A stretch of DNA of 20,203 nucleotides from Spirochaetales bacterium (GTDB lineage Bacteria; Spirochaetota; Spirochaetia; JABMQR01). The notes beneath the pieces are model-generated. The model saw only the letters and a program-made list of their open reading frames with translations, did no database searches and had not been told where the DNA came from. Positions 8,162 through 15,763 of this stretch are shown here, piece by piece. Position numbers and translations under genes: made by a program. The stretch is taken from positions 1 to 20,203 of the forward strand of contig JAGLNY010000093.1 of the NCBI GenBank assembly GCA_023139255.1, written 5' to 3'. Every line of letters starts with the position of its first letter. Position 1 is the stretch's first letter.

Positions 8162-9331
8162 TTGACCAACCAACACAGTTTCTATAGCCTGTTGGTAATG
8201 CTGTGGGAAGAAATTTACATACTGATCGTAGCTGCTGTCGGATTATTTGCTCTTTATATGTCTGTAAGAAACCTTATATTCATTTACAGAAATTCTTTGC
8301 GCCCATTTGTAACTAACGGCCCAATGGTGTCAGTTTTAATTCCTGTAAGAAATGAGGAACATAACATTGGCCCGTGTTTGGATTCTTTACTTAACCAAAC
8401 TTACTCAAATTATGAAATAGTTGTCCTGGACGATATTTCATCAGATAAAACCTGGGAAATTCTATCAAGATATGAGGCTGAACATAGTTATATTCGAATT
8501 GTACGCGGAAAACCGCTTCCTGAAGACTGGTACGGTAAAAATCACGCACTGCACCAGTTGGCGGCAGAAGCAACGGGTGAAATTCTTCTATTCACAGACG
8601 CAGACACAATACATAAAAAAGAGAGTGTTTCATTTGCCGTCACAAATCTTGAGTATCATGATGTTGATTTTCTATCCGGGTACCCCCGCCAGAATTTATC
8701 AGTAAAATCAATTGGACCTGTATTATCACTGATGTTCCTGAATATGGTTTTTTTTACCCCGGTTTGGATACAGAAAAAAATACAGCACCCCATATTCGGC
8801 TTGGCGATAGGGCAATACCTCTGCATACGGGCGGCGGCGTACTGGACTGTCGGCGGGTATGCATCAATACCGAAAGTTCTGACCGATGATATACACATGG
8901 GGAGACTTCTCATTAGAAACGGATTTCGCCAGGTTTTCCTCCGTATTGGGACAGTTGTTTCCTGCACAATGTATGACTCCTTTCAAGCGGCTATTCAGGG
9001 TATAACCAAATGTATATTTGACTTTTTCGATAAAAAAATGATTATCCTGATATTCCTGATTCCTGCCTTTTTGTTCTTTGTCACTCTTCCCTCCTGGCTT
9101 TTTATTTTTTATCTCCTTAGCTCACCGATATCTATACCATTTTTGCTGTATGTCGGAGTTGTTTCACTATGCGCTTCATGGATTGCTGTACTTGCCTTTA
9201 ACCATTTCCCAATACATATAGCTTTACTCTATCCCTGGTCTTTTTCCCTTGTTATATATATGCTTTTAAGAGGAATTTATTTCACACTTACAGAAAAAGG
9301 ATTTTTATGGAAAAACAGGATAGTAAAATAA
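8162..9331 (+). CDS. Membrane glycosyltransferase family 2
   Basis: A GT2 enzyme of 389 residues from TTG at 8162, or 377 from ATG at 8198; neither start has a good ribosome site. The ATG is just before the first membrane segment (about residues 17-40, IYILIVAAVGLFALYM). The GT-A catalytic domain begins with VSVLIPVRNEEHNIG and continues with VVLDDISSDKTWEI and the D-x-D motif in FTDAD (D146, D148). Further on come the acceptor-side segment GGYASIPKVLTDDIHMGR and three or four membrane helices near the C-terminus (about 295-385). This topology is shared with lipid- and carotenoid-glycosylating GT2s such as CrtQ/CruC-type enzymes. The gene overlaps the following acyltransferase by 25 bases, which suggests that a glycosylated lipid is acylated next. 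The sugar donor and acceptor cannot be determined from sequence. Confidence 0.88.
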   Translation: MTNQHSFYSLLVMLWEEIYILIVAAVGLFALYMSVRNLIFIYRNSLRPFVTNGPMVSVLIPVRNEEHNIGPCLDSLLNQTYSNYEIVVLDDISSDKTWEILSRYEAEHSYIRIVRGKPLPEDWYGKNHALHQLAAEATGEILLFTDADTIHKKESVSFAVTNLEYHDVDFLSGYPRQNLSVKSIGPVLSLMFLNMVFFTPVWIQKKIQHPIFGLAIGQYLCIRAAAYWTVGGYASIPKVLTDDIHMGRLLIRNGFRQVFLRIGTVVSCTMYDSFQAAIQGITKCIFDFFDKKMIILIFLIPAFLFFVTLPSWLFIFYLLSSPISIPFLLYVGVVSLCASWIAVLAFNHFPIHIALLYPWSFSLVIYMLLRGIYFTLTEKGFLWKNRIVK

Positions 9332-9975
9332 CTATTCTCCCGGAATCCAGAATGTTTTATTTTTTTTCCAGGATTGTGTTCAGTATAGTTTTTTTGTTTC
9401 AATTGATTGTCTACCCTCTCCTGTTCTCATTCAGAATCAAGGGAAGGTCAAATCTTAAGGGTATTAGAAATGCTGTTTTTGTCTCCAATCATTGTCATTA
9501 TCTTGACCCGGGTTTTGTTGCTGCAGCTATTTGGCCCAATAAAGTTTATTTTACCGGCTTGGAGAAAACATTTAGAATCCCGGGATTATCTTTTTTTGTC
9601 CGCCTTTTAAGAAGTTTGCCTATCCCGGAAAATAATCCAGGAGAAATCATACGTCCTATTGGTAAACTTTTACGCAGCCCCAGCTCATATTCCATTCATT
9701 TTTTCCCTGAAGGAGAGATGCTGAACGGAACCCAGAAGCTTCGTCCTTTTATGCCCGGCGCATTTGCAATTGCACGGTTTTTTAATATCCCTATTATTCC
9801 TATTGTGGAAATACAGATTAAAAGAAAATTTTTCCCATCTAAAATAATAATGCATATAGAGGAACCTGTTTATGCTTCACTTTTTATTGATTGCAATTCG
9901 AAAAAAGAGAAGTGTGAGGCTGCAGCAAATCATGTTTATATCATTATGGCAAAAAGATTGAACTTGTATCGTTAA
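9307..9975 (+). CDS. PlsC-type (LPLAT/AGPAT superfamily) acyltransferase
   Basis: A 222-residue acyltransferase with the family's two catalytic blocks: NHCHYLDP, giving His62-x4-Asp67, and FPEGE at about 133-137, which binds the phosphate or acceptor. One N-terminal hydrophobic segment (about residues 17-42) anchors it to the inner membrane. Family members transfer an acyl group from acyl-ACP or acyl-CoA to lysophosphatidate or other hydroxyl acceptors, including sugars on lipids and carotenoids. Its ATG lies 25 bases inside the upstream GT2 gene with AAAGGA at about 9297-9302, so the pair is very likely translated together. Housekeeping PlsC is possible, but the coupling to a GT2 points to a dedicated glycolipid or glycosyl-ester pathway; that is inference. 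Confidence 0.88.
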   Translation: MEKQDSKITILPESRMFYFFSRIVFSIVFLFQLIVYPLLFSFRIKGRSNLKGIRNAVFVSNHCHYLDPGFVAAAIWPNKVYFTGLEKTFRIPGLSFFVRLLRSLPIPENNPGEIIRPIGKLLRSPSSYSIHFFPEGEMLNGTQKLRPFMPGAFAIARFFNIPIIPIVEIQIKRKFFPSKIIMHIEEPVYASLFIDCNSKKEKCEAAANHVYIIMAKRLNLYR

Positions 9976-9998
9976 TACTTTCCAGATAATATACACAT

Positions 9999-10988
9999 AT
10001 GGTTCCAAAAGTATATGGCATAGGAAATCCACTTATAGATATCATTACCCAGATAACAGAGGATGATCTTGAAGTGCTTGGACTGCACAAAGGAACTATG
10101 CATCTAATAGACGAGGAACGGCGAAAAGAACTGTTGTCTTTTATCTCCGATAAAGAGATTGCTTACAGCTGCGGCGGATCCTGTCCAAATACTATAATTA
10201 CTCTAGCTTCTCTCGGAGTTACTGCAGCTATTGCCGGTATGGTTGGTTTGGATGAATTCAGCAGTATCTATAAAAACCGCCTTCAGGAGCTGTCGGTTTT
10301 TGATAAACTTTCACAATGCGGCGCCCCAACCGGTTCCAGCATAATTCTGATAACACCGGATTCAGAGAGAACCATGAATACGTATCTGGGAGCAAACAGA
10401 TTATTCAGTCCGAATGATATTAGCAAATCTTTGATACAAAAAGCTGATTTTTTCCACTTCACCGGATATATGTGGGATACAGATTCTCAAAAAAAATCAA
10501 TTCTAGCAGGAATATCAACCGCTAAAAAAGCCGGGACCAAGATATCCTTTGATATAGCTGATCCCTTTGCTGTAAGCAGAAACCGTCTTGCCTTTCTGGA
10601 TATTATCGACGAACATGCTGATATCGTGTTTGCCAATAATGAGGAAGCGAGAATTCTATTTGATAACTATGATGCTTATGAGTGTGTAAAAAGCATGGGA
10701 AAACTCTGTCAAACCGCTATCGTTAAGAATGGAAAGCATGGTTCTTTTATATGCAATAACGGGAGAATACACGCTATCCCTGTAAAAGGAAAGGATCCTG
10801 TGGACACAACTGGCGCCGGGGATGTATATGCAGCAGGATTCCTGCTGGGTTTGTGCCGGTTACTATCCCCTCATGACAGTGGCCTTCTGGCCTCTTATCT
10901 TGCCGGGGAAATTATTGGTCAGCATGGAGCACAATTTTCTGCAGATAAAATACTTTCTTTAACTGATTATATAGAAAGTCATTTCTGA
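9999..10988 (+). CDS. PfkB-family kinase, probable adenosine kinase
   Basis: A 329-residue ribokinase/PfkB-fold kinase. VYGIGNPLIDII starts the first strand, CGGSCPNTI is the GG-containing substrate loop (GGSxxNT in adenosine kinases), and DTTGAGD at 269-275 supplies the anion hole and the catalytic base Asp275. The GLHKGTMHLIDEE stretch near residues 27-40 resembles the bacterial proteins annotated as adenosine kinase (ATP + adenosine to ADP + AMP), more than fructokinase or ribokinase. It would act in the cytoplasm. It lies 23 bases after the acyltransferase without a clear ribosome site. It ends 2 bases from the stop of metK, transcribed from the other side; adenosine arises from S-adenosylmethionine use, so the adjacency is suggestive. 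A different nucleoside or sugar substrate is still possible. Confidence 0.82.
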   Translation: MVPKVYGIGNPLIDIITQITEDDLEVLGLHKGTMHLIDEERRKELLSFISDKEIAYSCGGSCPNTIITLASLGVTAAIAGMVGLDEFSSIYKNRLQELSVFDKLSQCGAPTGSSIILITPDSERTMNTYLGANRLFSPNDISKSLIQKADFFHFTGYMWDTDSQKKSILAGISTAKKAGTKISFDIADPFAVSRNRLAFLDIIDEHADIVFANNEEARILFDNYDAYECVKSMGKLCQTAIVKNGKHGSFICNNGRIHAIPVKGKDPVDTTGAGDVYAAGFLLGLCRLLSPHDSGLLASYLAGEIIGQHGAQFSADKILSLTDYIESHF

Positions 10989-10990
10989 CT

Positions 10991-12163
10991 TCATAGATAC
11001 TTTTTCAGTGTTTCTACCTTGTTACACTCTTCCCATGAAAACCCTTCTCTTCCAAAATGCCCATATGCCGCTGTTTTTTGGTAAATGGGATTTAAAAGAT
11101 TAAGGTTGTCTATAATTCCGGCAGGAGTAAGATCAAACTCTTTTATTACTATTTCCTCAATACGGTTGTCCGGGATTTTTCCTGTACCAAAGGATTCAAC
11201 AAGTACAGATATAGGCTCGGGAATGCCTATTGCGTAGGCAATCTCAATCTCACATCGCCGACAAAGACCGGCAGCAACAAGGTTTTTCGCTATATACCTG
11301 GCCATATAAGCCCCGGATCGATCAACTTTTGAAGGATCCTTCCCGCTGAAAGCACCACCCCCATGCCGACCCATGCCGCCATAAGTATCAACAATAATTT
11401 TCCTGCCTGTCAGCCCCGAATCCCCTTGGGGACCGCCAATCACAAATCTACCGGTTGGGTTTGTGAATATCCTGGTTTTTTCATTAAACAAACCTGTTGG
11501 TTCGAGTATCGGTTTAACAACTTGCTCAATGAGTGATTCCCGAATTTCTTCCTGGGAAACGTTTGGGTTATGTTGATGTGAAATTACTACTGTTTCTACA
11601 TGAACCGGTGTACCGTTATCATATCGTAGGGTTACCTGGCTTTTTGCATCAGGCCTCATCCATCCAATTTCTTTCTTTTTACGTAAGACCGCTGCCCTTT
11701 TCAGAAGCTTATGACTAAACATTATTGGGGCAGGCATGAGCTCAGGAGTTTCATCACATGCATATCCAAACATCATCCCTTGATCACCGGCACCTTGAAG
11801 CCCTTTATTAACACCTTCCTTAATCGCAATGCCCTGTGAGATGTCAGGGGATTGTGTATGAATAGTGTTAAGAACTGCCATCGATTGAAAGTCCAACCCA
11901 TAGTCAGGATCTGTATATCCAATCTCTTCTACAACTTTCCTCACAAGCTTTTGCAGAAAAACATAGGTTTCCGTAGTGATTTCACCACCAACCAGAACCA
12001 TCCCGGTTGTTGTAAAAGTTTCACATGCTACCCGTGAATTGAGATCATCCCTTAAACAGGCATCAAGTACTGCATCCGAAATTTGGTCACAAAGTTTATC
12101 AGGGTGCCCCTCACTAACAGATTCTGAAGTAAACAGATGCGATTTGTTGTTTTTTCTCTGCAT
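10991..12163 (-). CDS. metK: S-adenosylmethionine synthetase
   Basis: A 390-residue methionine adenosyltransferase, which makes SAM from methionine and ATP and acts as a cytoplasmic tetramer. The start is ATG at 12161-12163 (MQRKNNKSHLFTSESVSEGHPDK), with GGAGGG 4 to 9 bases upstream (12168-12173). The open frame runs 37 codons further, but that extension overlaps the jag gene and has no family resemblance. Visible motifs are SEGHPDKLCDQISDAVLD (ATP/metal site), the signature GAGDQGMMFGYACDE, and the glycine-rich GGGAFSGKDPSKVDRSGAYM near the active site. Length and motifs are those of the standard bacterial enzyme. It follows jag by 40 bases in the leftward rpmH-rnpA-yidC-jag run, so it may share that transcript. 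Its stop is 2 bases from the stop of the convergent kinase gene. Confidence 0.97.
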   Translation of the reverse strand: MQRKNNKSHLFTSESVSEGHPDKLCDQISDAVLDACLRDDLNSRVACETFTTTGMVLVGGEITTETYVFLQKLVRKVVEEIGYTDPDYGLDFQSMAVLNTIHTQSPDISQGIAIKEGVNKGLQGAGDQGMMFGYACDETPELMPAPIMFSHKLLKRAAVLRKKKEIGWMRPDAKSQVTLRYDNGTPVHVETVVISHQHNPNVSQEEIRESLIEQVVKPILEPTGLFNEKTRIFTNPTGRFVIGGPQGDSGLTGRKIIVDTYGGMGRHGGGAFSGKDPSKVDRSGAYMARYIAKNLVAAGLCRRCEIEIAYAIGIPEPISVLVESFGTGKIPDNRIEEIVIKEFDLTPAGIIDNLNLLNPIYQKTAAYGHFGREGFSWEECNKVETLKKYL

Positions 12164-12203
12164 ATTTTCCCTCCGAAAACATTGTTCCGCTTCTGATAAC
12201 AGA

Positions 12204-12872
12204 TCAGATCTGAATTCCTTTATAAAAAACCCTGACCTGTTTATAAAGTCCGTCACCTTCGCTTCTGGTATCAATATCCAATATATCGTTGAGAGCGGTA
12301 TGAATCAGTCTTCTCTCAAATGGATTCATGGGTTCCAGAAGCCTGGATCTTTTCGAGTCCTTAACATGTTCGGCTGTTTTGTATGCAAGCTTAACCAGGT
12401 ATTCTTCATGTCTTAATCGATAGTTTTCACTGTCAATAATTACCTTTTTTGAATTATCCAGCTGTCCGGAAAACACATTTGTTATAAGTTGGAGGGCATC
12501 CAGGTTTTTACCTTTTTTACCTATAATAATACCGGAATCAGGCGAATCAATATTTAAACCTAATTTATAATCTCTTCTGAAAGCAACAGAAACCTCTCCG
12601 GGAAAGCCCATTTTATCAAGAATATTCGTAACGTAAGTAACTACTTTATCCTCAAAATCAGTTGAATCTTCCCGGGCCTCCCCTTGCACATCTTCCTGGG
12701 GTGGGTCATCCTCGTCCAGGTGTATTCTAATTGTTACCGACCCTTTCCTGAAAAGACCTTTTTTTTCACTCTCGATTATCTCAACATCAAAATCCTCTCT
12801 GTCAAGGTTTAATTCCTTGATTGCATTATCTATTGCTTCCTGTTCAGTTTTTCCTTCAAATTCTCTTATCAT
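12204..12872 (-). CDS. jag: RNA-binding protein Jag/KhpB (SpoIIIJ-associated)
   Basis: A 222-residue protein with the complete three-part Jag layout: the Jag-N domain (about 1-55, MIREFEGKTEQEAIDNAIKE and KKGLFRKGSV), a short acidic linker rich in Asp/Glu, a KH domain (about 80-150) whose G-x-x-G loop reads IIGKKGKN, and an R3H domain (about 155-222) with the Arg-x3-His pair in ERRLIH. KhpB binds RNA with KhpA in Gram-positive bacteria and is linked to cell elongation and division; it is almost always next to yidC, as here (65 bases). ATG is preceded by AGGTGG at about 12880-12885. It acts in the cytoplasm and probably near the membrane. Confidence 0.93.
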   Translation of the reverse strand: MIREFEGKTEQEAIDNAIKELNLDREDFDVEIIESEKKGLFRKGSVTIRIHLDEDDPPQEDVQGEAREDSTDFEDKVVTYVTNILDKMGFPGEVSVAFRRDYKLGLNIDSPDSGIIIGKKGKNLDALQLITNVFSGQLDNSKKVIIDSENYRLRHEEYLVKLAYKTAEHVKDSKRSRLLEPMNPFERRLIHTALNDILDIDTRSEGDGLYKQVRVFYKGIQI

Positions 12873-12937
12873 TATTTTCCACCTATTTCAGGAGATATTT
12901 CATTACCTGCTCTGTTGGTAAAAAAACACCTCGTTAA

Positions 12938-14776
12938 TTATCTTTTTATATTTTTCTTCTTTTGGGATTTATTGAATTTATTAACTATTTTAAACTTTGG
13001 AGTTTCTCTTTTTCCTTCGGCCTTGTTATGCTGGATTCTATTTGTAATCTGCTGCTGGAGGACAGTGAAAATATTCATAACCGTCCAGTAAAGAATTAAC
13101 CCTGATGGTGCATTATATAGAATAAAGAAAAACATTATCGGCATAACATAAGTAAAGATTTTGGTCATGTTTGCATTGCTGCTGGTACTTGATGCCGCCG
13201 ACTGGCTGACTTTCATAGAAAATACCATAGTTGCTACATACAAAATTGGCAGCAGGCGAAGATCATTTCCAATAAAGGGAATAGTAACCGGAGAAAAGTT
13301 CCATATCGTTTCAGGAGAAGAAAGATCGCTTATCCAGCCGGGAATAAAAACTGCTCCTCTTAGTTCAAAATGTTTGTTTAAAAGACCATACAGAGCAATA
13401 AAAATCGGGAACTGCAGAAGCATTGGGAGACATCCTCCCATTGGGTTAACTTTTTCCCTTTTATATAATGCTGACATCTCCTGATTCATTTTTGCTGAGT
13501 TGTCTTTGTATTTTTCCTTAATTTCCTGGATTTTCGGATTAAGCTCCTGCATTTTTGCTGTTGACTGATATGATTTCCTTGTAATCGGGAAAAGGACTAC
13601 CTTAATGAGAATAGTAAGCAGTATAATTGCTATTCCGTAATTGGGAATCATTGAGTAAAAAATTGAAAGTAGCCATTTTAGGATAGTCTCCAACCAACCA
13701 AACCATGAACTTGAATCCATAGCTTTTTCCAGCTGTAAATCCCTTAACCCAAAACCATTGTCTTCCGCATCGTTATAAAGGGAAAGTTGCTGTTTCTGCT
13801 GCGGTCCAATATAAAAACGAAAAACATCTGTGTTCAAGGAACTGTTCATAACAGGACGGGAAAATTTCATGGAAGAGGTTAGGGGAATGGTATCCGTAGA
13901 ACCAGTAGATAAACGAAGTGTATAGTCTGCAGTATCTGGAATACCTATTACCGTAAAGTATTTTCCCGTCAGTGCTGCCCAGGAAAAAAGAGAATCTACA
14001 ATATATTCATTATTCTTTGGTTTCGCCTCTTTTTTCTTACCATCTTGCAGTGTATAGAATTTCCTGTATTTATATCTTCCATCCGGAGCTTCAAAAAACT
14101 CCGGGCCAATCTGCGGTTCGAAAGCAAGAGTATAGGAAAACCCATTAAAATTTAATGGTATAACCTCGTTAACACTATTCTTTATCTCAATGTATAACTC
14201 AAAAAGATAATCGGTTTCTGAGAATACAAAGGTTTTTTCCAAACTGAAAGTTTCCGGCATTATTGTACCGTCTTTTCCAATAATACCAAAATCCCTGGTA
14301 AATCTAATGGTATAATTATCTGGTCGGGATACATAATAACCGTAGTCTGATCTGGTTTCTGTATCATACCCAAAATAAAGCTTAAATGCTGAATCTTCAG
14401 GAGTGTCCCTGAATATAAGTTCTACAGGTATACCTTCATCAAGGTGATTTTTCATTTTCATACTTGCTATTGAGGCATTGTCAGCATCAAAAATTATATC
14501 AAACACTTCGGTCTCAAGACTTGCTTCTCTTACAGAAGGATCTCTACCAACAGCAACTATTGATCCTTCCTTATCGGTAAGATTTGAGGCTGCAATTGAA
14601 GATGAAACGGGAAGTTCAGGTACTTTTGCTGTGGGCTGTTCTACTGTCGTTGGCGGTTGATTGGGAGAAATAATTTCCTGTACAGGATCCGGAGCAAAGA
14701 AAATTGCCTGAATAGCGAATCCTGCTATAATAATAAGTACTGAAAAGACAACTGCTAATACGGTATTCTTATCCAT
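12938..14776 (-). CDS. yidC: Membrane protein insertase YidC (Gram-negative type)
   Basis: A 612-residue YidC of the long diderm form. The N-terminal membrane helix covers about residues 5-28 (VLAVVFSVLIIIAGFAIQ). A low-complexity Pro/Thr linker leads to the large periplasmic beta-sandwich domain (about 75-355). The conserved insertase core with five helices begins at about 365 (WLLSIFYSMIPNYGIAIILL) and includes FPITRKSYQSTAKMQELNP and a coiled cytoplasmic loop, then NPMGGCLPMLLQFPIFIALY and the helices up to about residue 585; the C-terminal tail is very rich in Lys. It inserts and folds inner-membrane proteins alone or with SecYEG. The ATG has AGGAG at 14782-14786. It lies between rnpA (86 bases) and jag; no yidD is seen between rnpA and yidC. 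Confidence 0.97.
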   Translation of the reverse strand: MDKNTVLAVVFSVLIIIAGFAIQAIFFAPDPVQEIISPNQPPTTVEQPTAKVPELPVSSSIAASNLTDKEGSIVAVGRDPSVREASLETEVFDIIFDADNASIASMKMKNHLDEGIPVELIFRDTPEDSAFKLYFGYDTETRSDYGYYVSRPDNYTIRFTRDFGIIGKDGTIMPETFSLEKTFVFSETDYLFELYIEIKNSVNEVIPLNFNGFSYTLAFEPQIGPEFFEAPDGRYKYRKFYTLQDGKKKEAKPKNNEYIVDSLFSWAALTGKYFTVIGIPDTADYTLRLSTGSTDTIPLTSSMKFSRPVMNSSLNTDVFRFYIGPQQKQQLSLYNDAEDNGFGLRDLQLEKAMDSSSWFGWLETILKWLLSIFYSMIPNYGIAIILLTILIKVVLFPITRKSYQSTAKMQELNPKIQEIKEKYKDNSAKMNQEMSALYKREKVNPMGGCLPMLLQFPIFIALYGLLNKHFELRGAVFIPGWISDLSSPETIWNFSPVTIPFIGNDLRLLPILYVATMVFSMKVSQSAASSTSSNANMTKIFTYVMPIMFFFILYNAPSGLILYWTVMNIFTVLQQQITNRIQHNKAEGKRETPKFKIVNKFNKSQKKKNIKR

Positions 14777-14862
14777 GATAACTCCTGAAGGCGGTTATGA
14801 GAATCAGTTTTTACCCAGGATCCAGGATCTATATCATAGAAATATATTAATTAACAGAAGAG

Positions 14863-15210
14863 TTACTTATTAAACATTCCTGCTTTCTTAAAAAGAAACA
14901 TGAATTGTTCTTTTCGCTTCCAAAAATCATACTTCGTCCCTGGATAAAAAACGACTGCAATATCGTAGCCTCTTTTAAACCGTTCTTTTTCCTGACGGTA
15001 AATTTCTTTTGCGTGCCTTTTTACAAAATTTCTTTCAACTGCATTACCAAATTTTTTTGCAGGGATAAAAACAACACGGTTAAATTCTTTTCCGTTAGAC
15101 ATGATGTATACCCGCGCACCTGAACAGGATACGGATCTACCTTCATTAAATACACAGCTTATTTCAGACTTTTTTCTTAACCGTTCTTTTTTAGTATGGT
15201 TTTTTCTCAT
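14863..15210 (-). CDS. rnpA: Ribonuclease P protein component
   Basis: The protein subunit of RNase P, which with the catalytic RNA trims the 5' end of tRNA precursors. Starting at ATG 15208-15210 gives 115 residues beginning MRKNHTKKERLRKKSE, the normal family start. FNEGRSVSC and the basic RNR-type motif (NAVERNFVKRHAKEIYR, where the family has RNRxKR) form the RNA-binding helix. The open frame extends to a TTG at 15255, but that adds 15 residues without family match. With the ATG start, the gene overlaps the last 20 bases of rpmH in another frame, and no Shine-Dalgarno is seen, so translation is probably coupled to L34 synthesis. The RNA subunit is not in this window. Confidence 0.94.
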   Translation of the reverse strand: MRKNHTKKERLRKKSEISCVFNEGRSVSCSGARVYIMSNGKEFNRVVFIPAKKFGNAVERNFVKRHAKEIYRQEKERFKRGYDIAVVFYPGTKYDFWKRKEQFMFLFKKAGMFNK

Positions 15211-15346
15211 CTGCTGAAGACAGTTTTGTTCTGCCTTTTCTTCTTCTCCGGGCAAGAATTTGCCTGCCGCTCTTGGTTTTCATACGCGCCCGAAAGCCGC
15301 ATTTTCTATTTCTTTTAACTCTACTAGGCTGATACGTTCTTTTCAT
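15191..15346 (-). CDS. rpmH: 50S ribosomal protein L34
   Basis: A 51-codon gene for the small basic L34 protein: MKRTYQPSRVKRNRKCGFRA at the start, then RMKTKSGRQILARRRRKGR, ending in EKKPY. These are the diagnostic L34 motifs (KRTYQPS, GFRARM, GRxxLxxRRxKGR). Usual length is 44-47 residues; the extra C-terminal residues (TKLSSADEKKPY) give a slightly long form. AAGGAG lies about 9 bases upstream of the ATG (15344-15346). It is the first gene of the leftward rpmH-rnpA-yidC-jag-metK run and has its own promoter with a leader of roughly 95-100 bases. Unlike the common arrangement, it is co-directional with and downstream of dnaA, not divergent from it. Confidence 0.97.
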   Translation of the reverse strand: MKRTYQPSRVKRNRKCGFRARMKTKSGRQILARRRRKGRTKLSSADEKKPY

Positions 15347-15449
15347 AAAGGATAGCTCTCCTTATATATTCGCTAAAAGCGGATGCTAGAAGCGGTGTTT
15401 TCATTTGTTATATAAACTTCAATGCCAATCACATAACATCGAGTGAGGA

Positions 15450-15479
15450 AGTATACTGATGAAAAAGGGGTTGTGTCAA
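15450..15479 (-). promoter_or_regulatory. Sigma70-type promoter for rpmH operon
   Basis: On the minus strand a perfect TTGACA (15474-15479), an 18-base spacer and TATACT (15450-15455, one mismatch from TATAAT). The -35 overlaps the stop codon of dciA (15476-15478). Transcription would begin near 15443, leaving a leader of about 97 bases before the L34 start; it holds a small hairpin-forming CGCT-TTT-AGCG at 15371-15381. This is the closest match to consensus in the window. Confidence 0.8.
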
Positions 15480-15763
15480 GACAATATTATCCTGATCCTT
15501 GATATTTCCAATTCAGGGAACATCTTTCGTATTTTTCCCAATATTCCCTGTTTCTTAATTGATAACAACTGAGACCATCCTGGGTGGTCCACTTCAATTA
15601 TTAGTGTTTTATCCTCAATTTCCTTAACAATCGAATGTGATGCAATGTCTGTTCCTGCTATTTTTTCCCAGCTTCTGAAAAGGGATATATAATTCTCTTC
15701 CCCAGGTTGGTTACTATCAATACTGATAAAAACCTGTTCAATTAGTTCGGATGCCTTTTTCAT
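15476..15763 (-). CDS. dciA: DciA-like (DUF721) helicase-loading protein
   Basis: A 95-residue DUF721 protein. Visible features are a SWEKIAGTDIASHS motif (W..iaG..ia.hs, diagnostic of the family), a central LIIEVDHPGWSQLLS strand-turn-helix ('v.s..wa..L' in the family), and LGKIRKMFPELEISRIRI near the end, which resembles the C-terminal part of the KH-like fold. DciA is the ancestral bacterial helicase operator that helps load DnaB in species lacking DnaC or DnaI. This is a short form with essentially the KH-like domain only. Its ATGA start overlaps the recF stop by 4 bases, so it is translationally coupled within dnaA-dnaN-recF-dciA, a position in keeping with a replication role. The assignment rests on motifs and context. 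Confidence 0.85.
   Translation of the reverse strand: MKKASELIEQVFISIDSNQPGEENYISLFRSWEKIAGTDIASHSIVKEIEDKTLIIEVDHPGWSQLLSIKKQGILGKIRKMFPELEISRIRIILS

Noticed and set aside
12164..12274. 37-codon N-terminal extension of metK
   Set aside because: It overlaps jag by about 70 bases, does not look like MetK, and a strong GGAGGG precedes the internal ATG at 12163.
15211..15255. TTG-started extension of rnpA
   Set aside because: The family start is MRKxxTKKERL at 15210; the extension is the shadow of the conserved basic part of rpmH. It is listed as a question in the findings, not as the annotated start.
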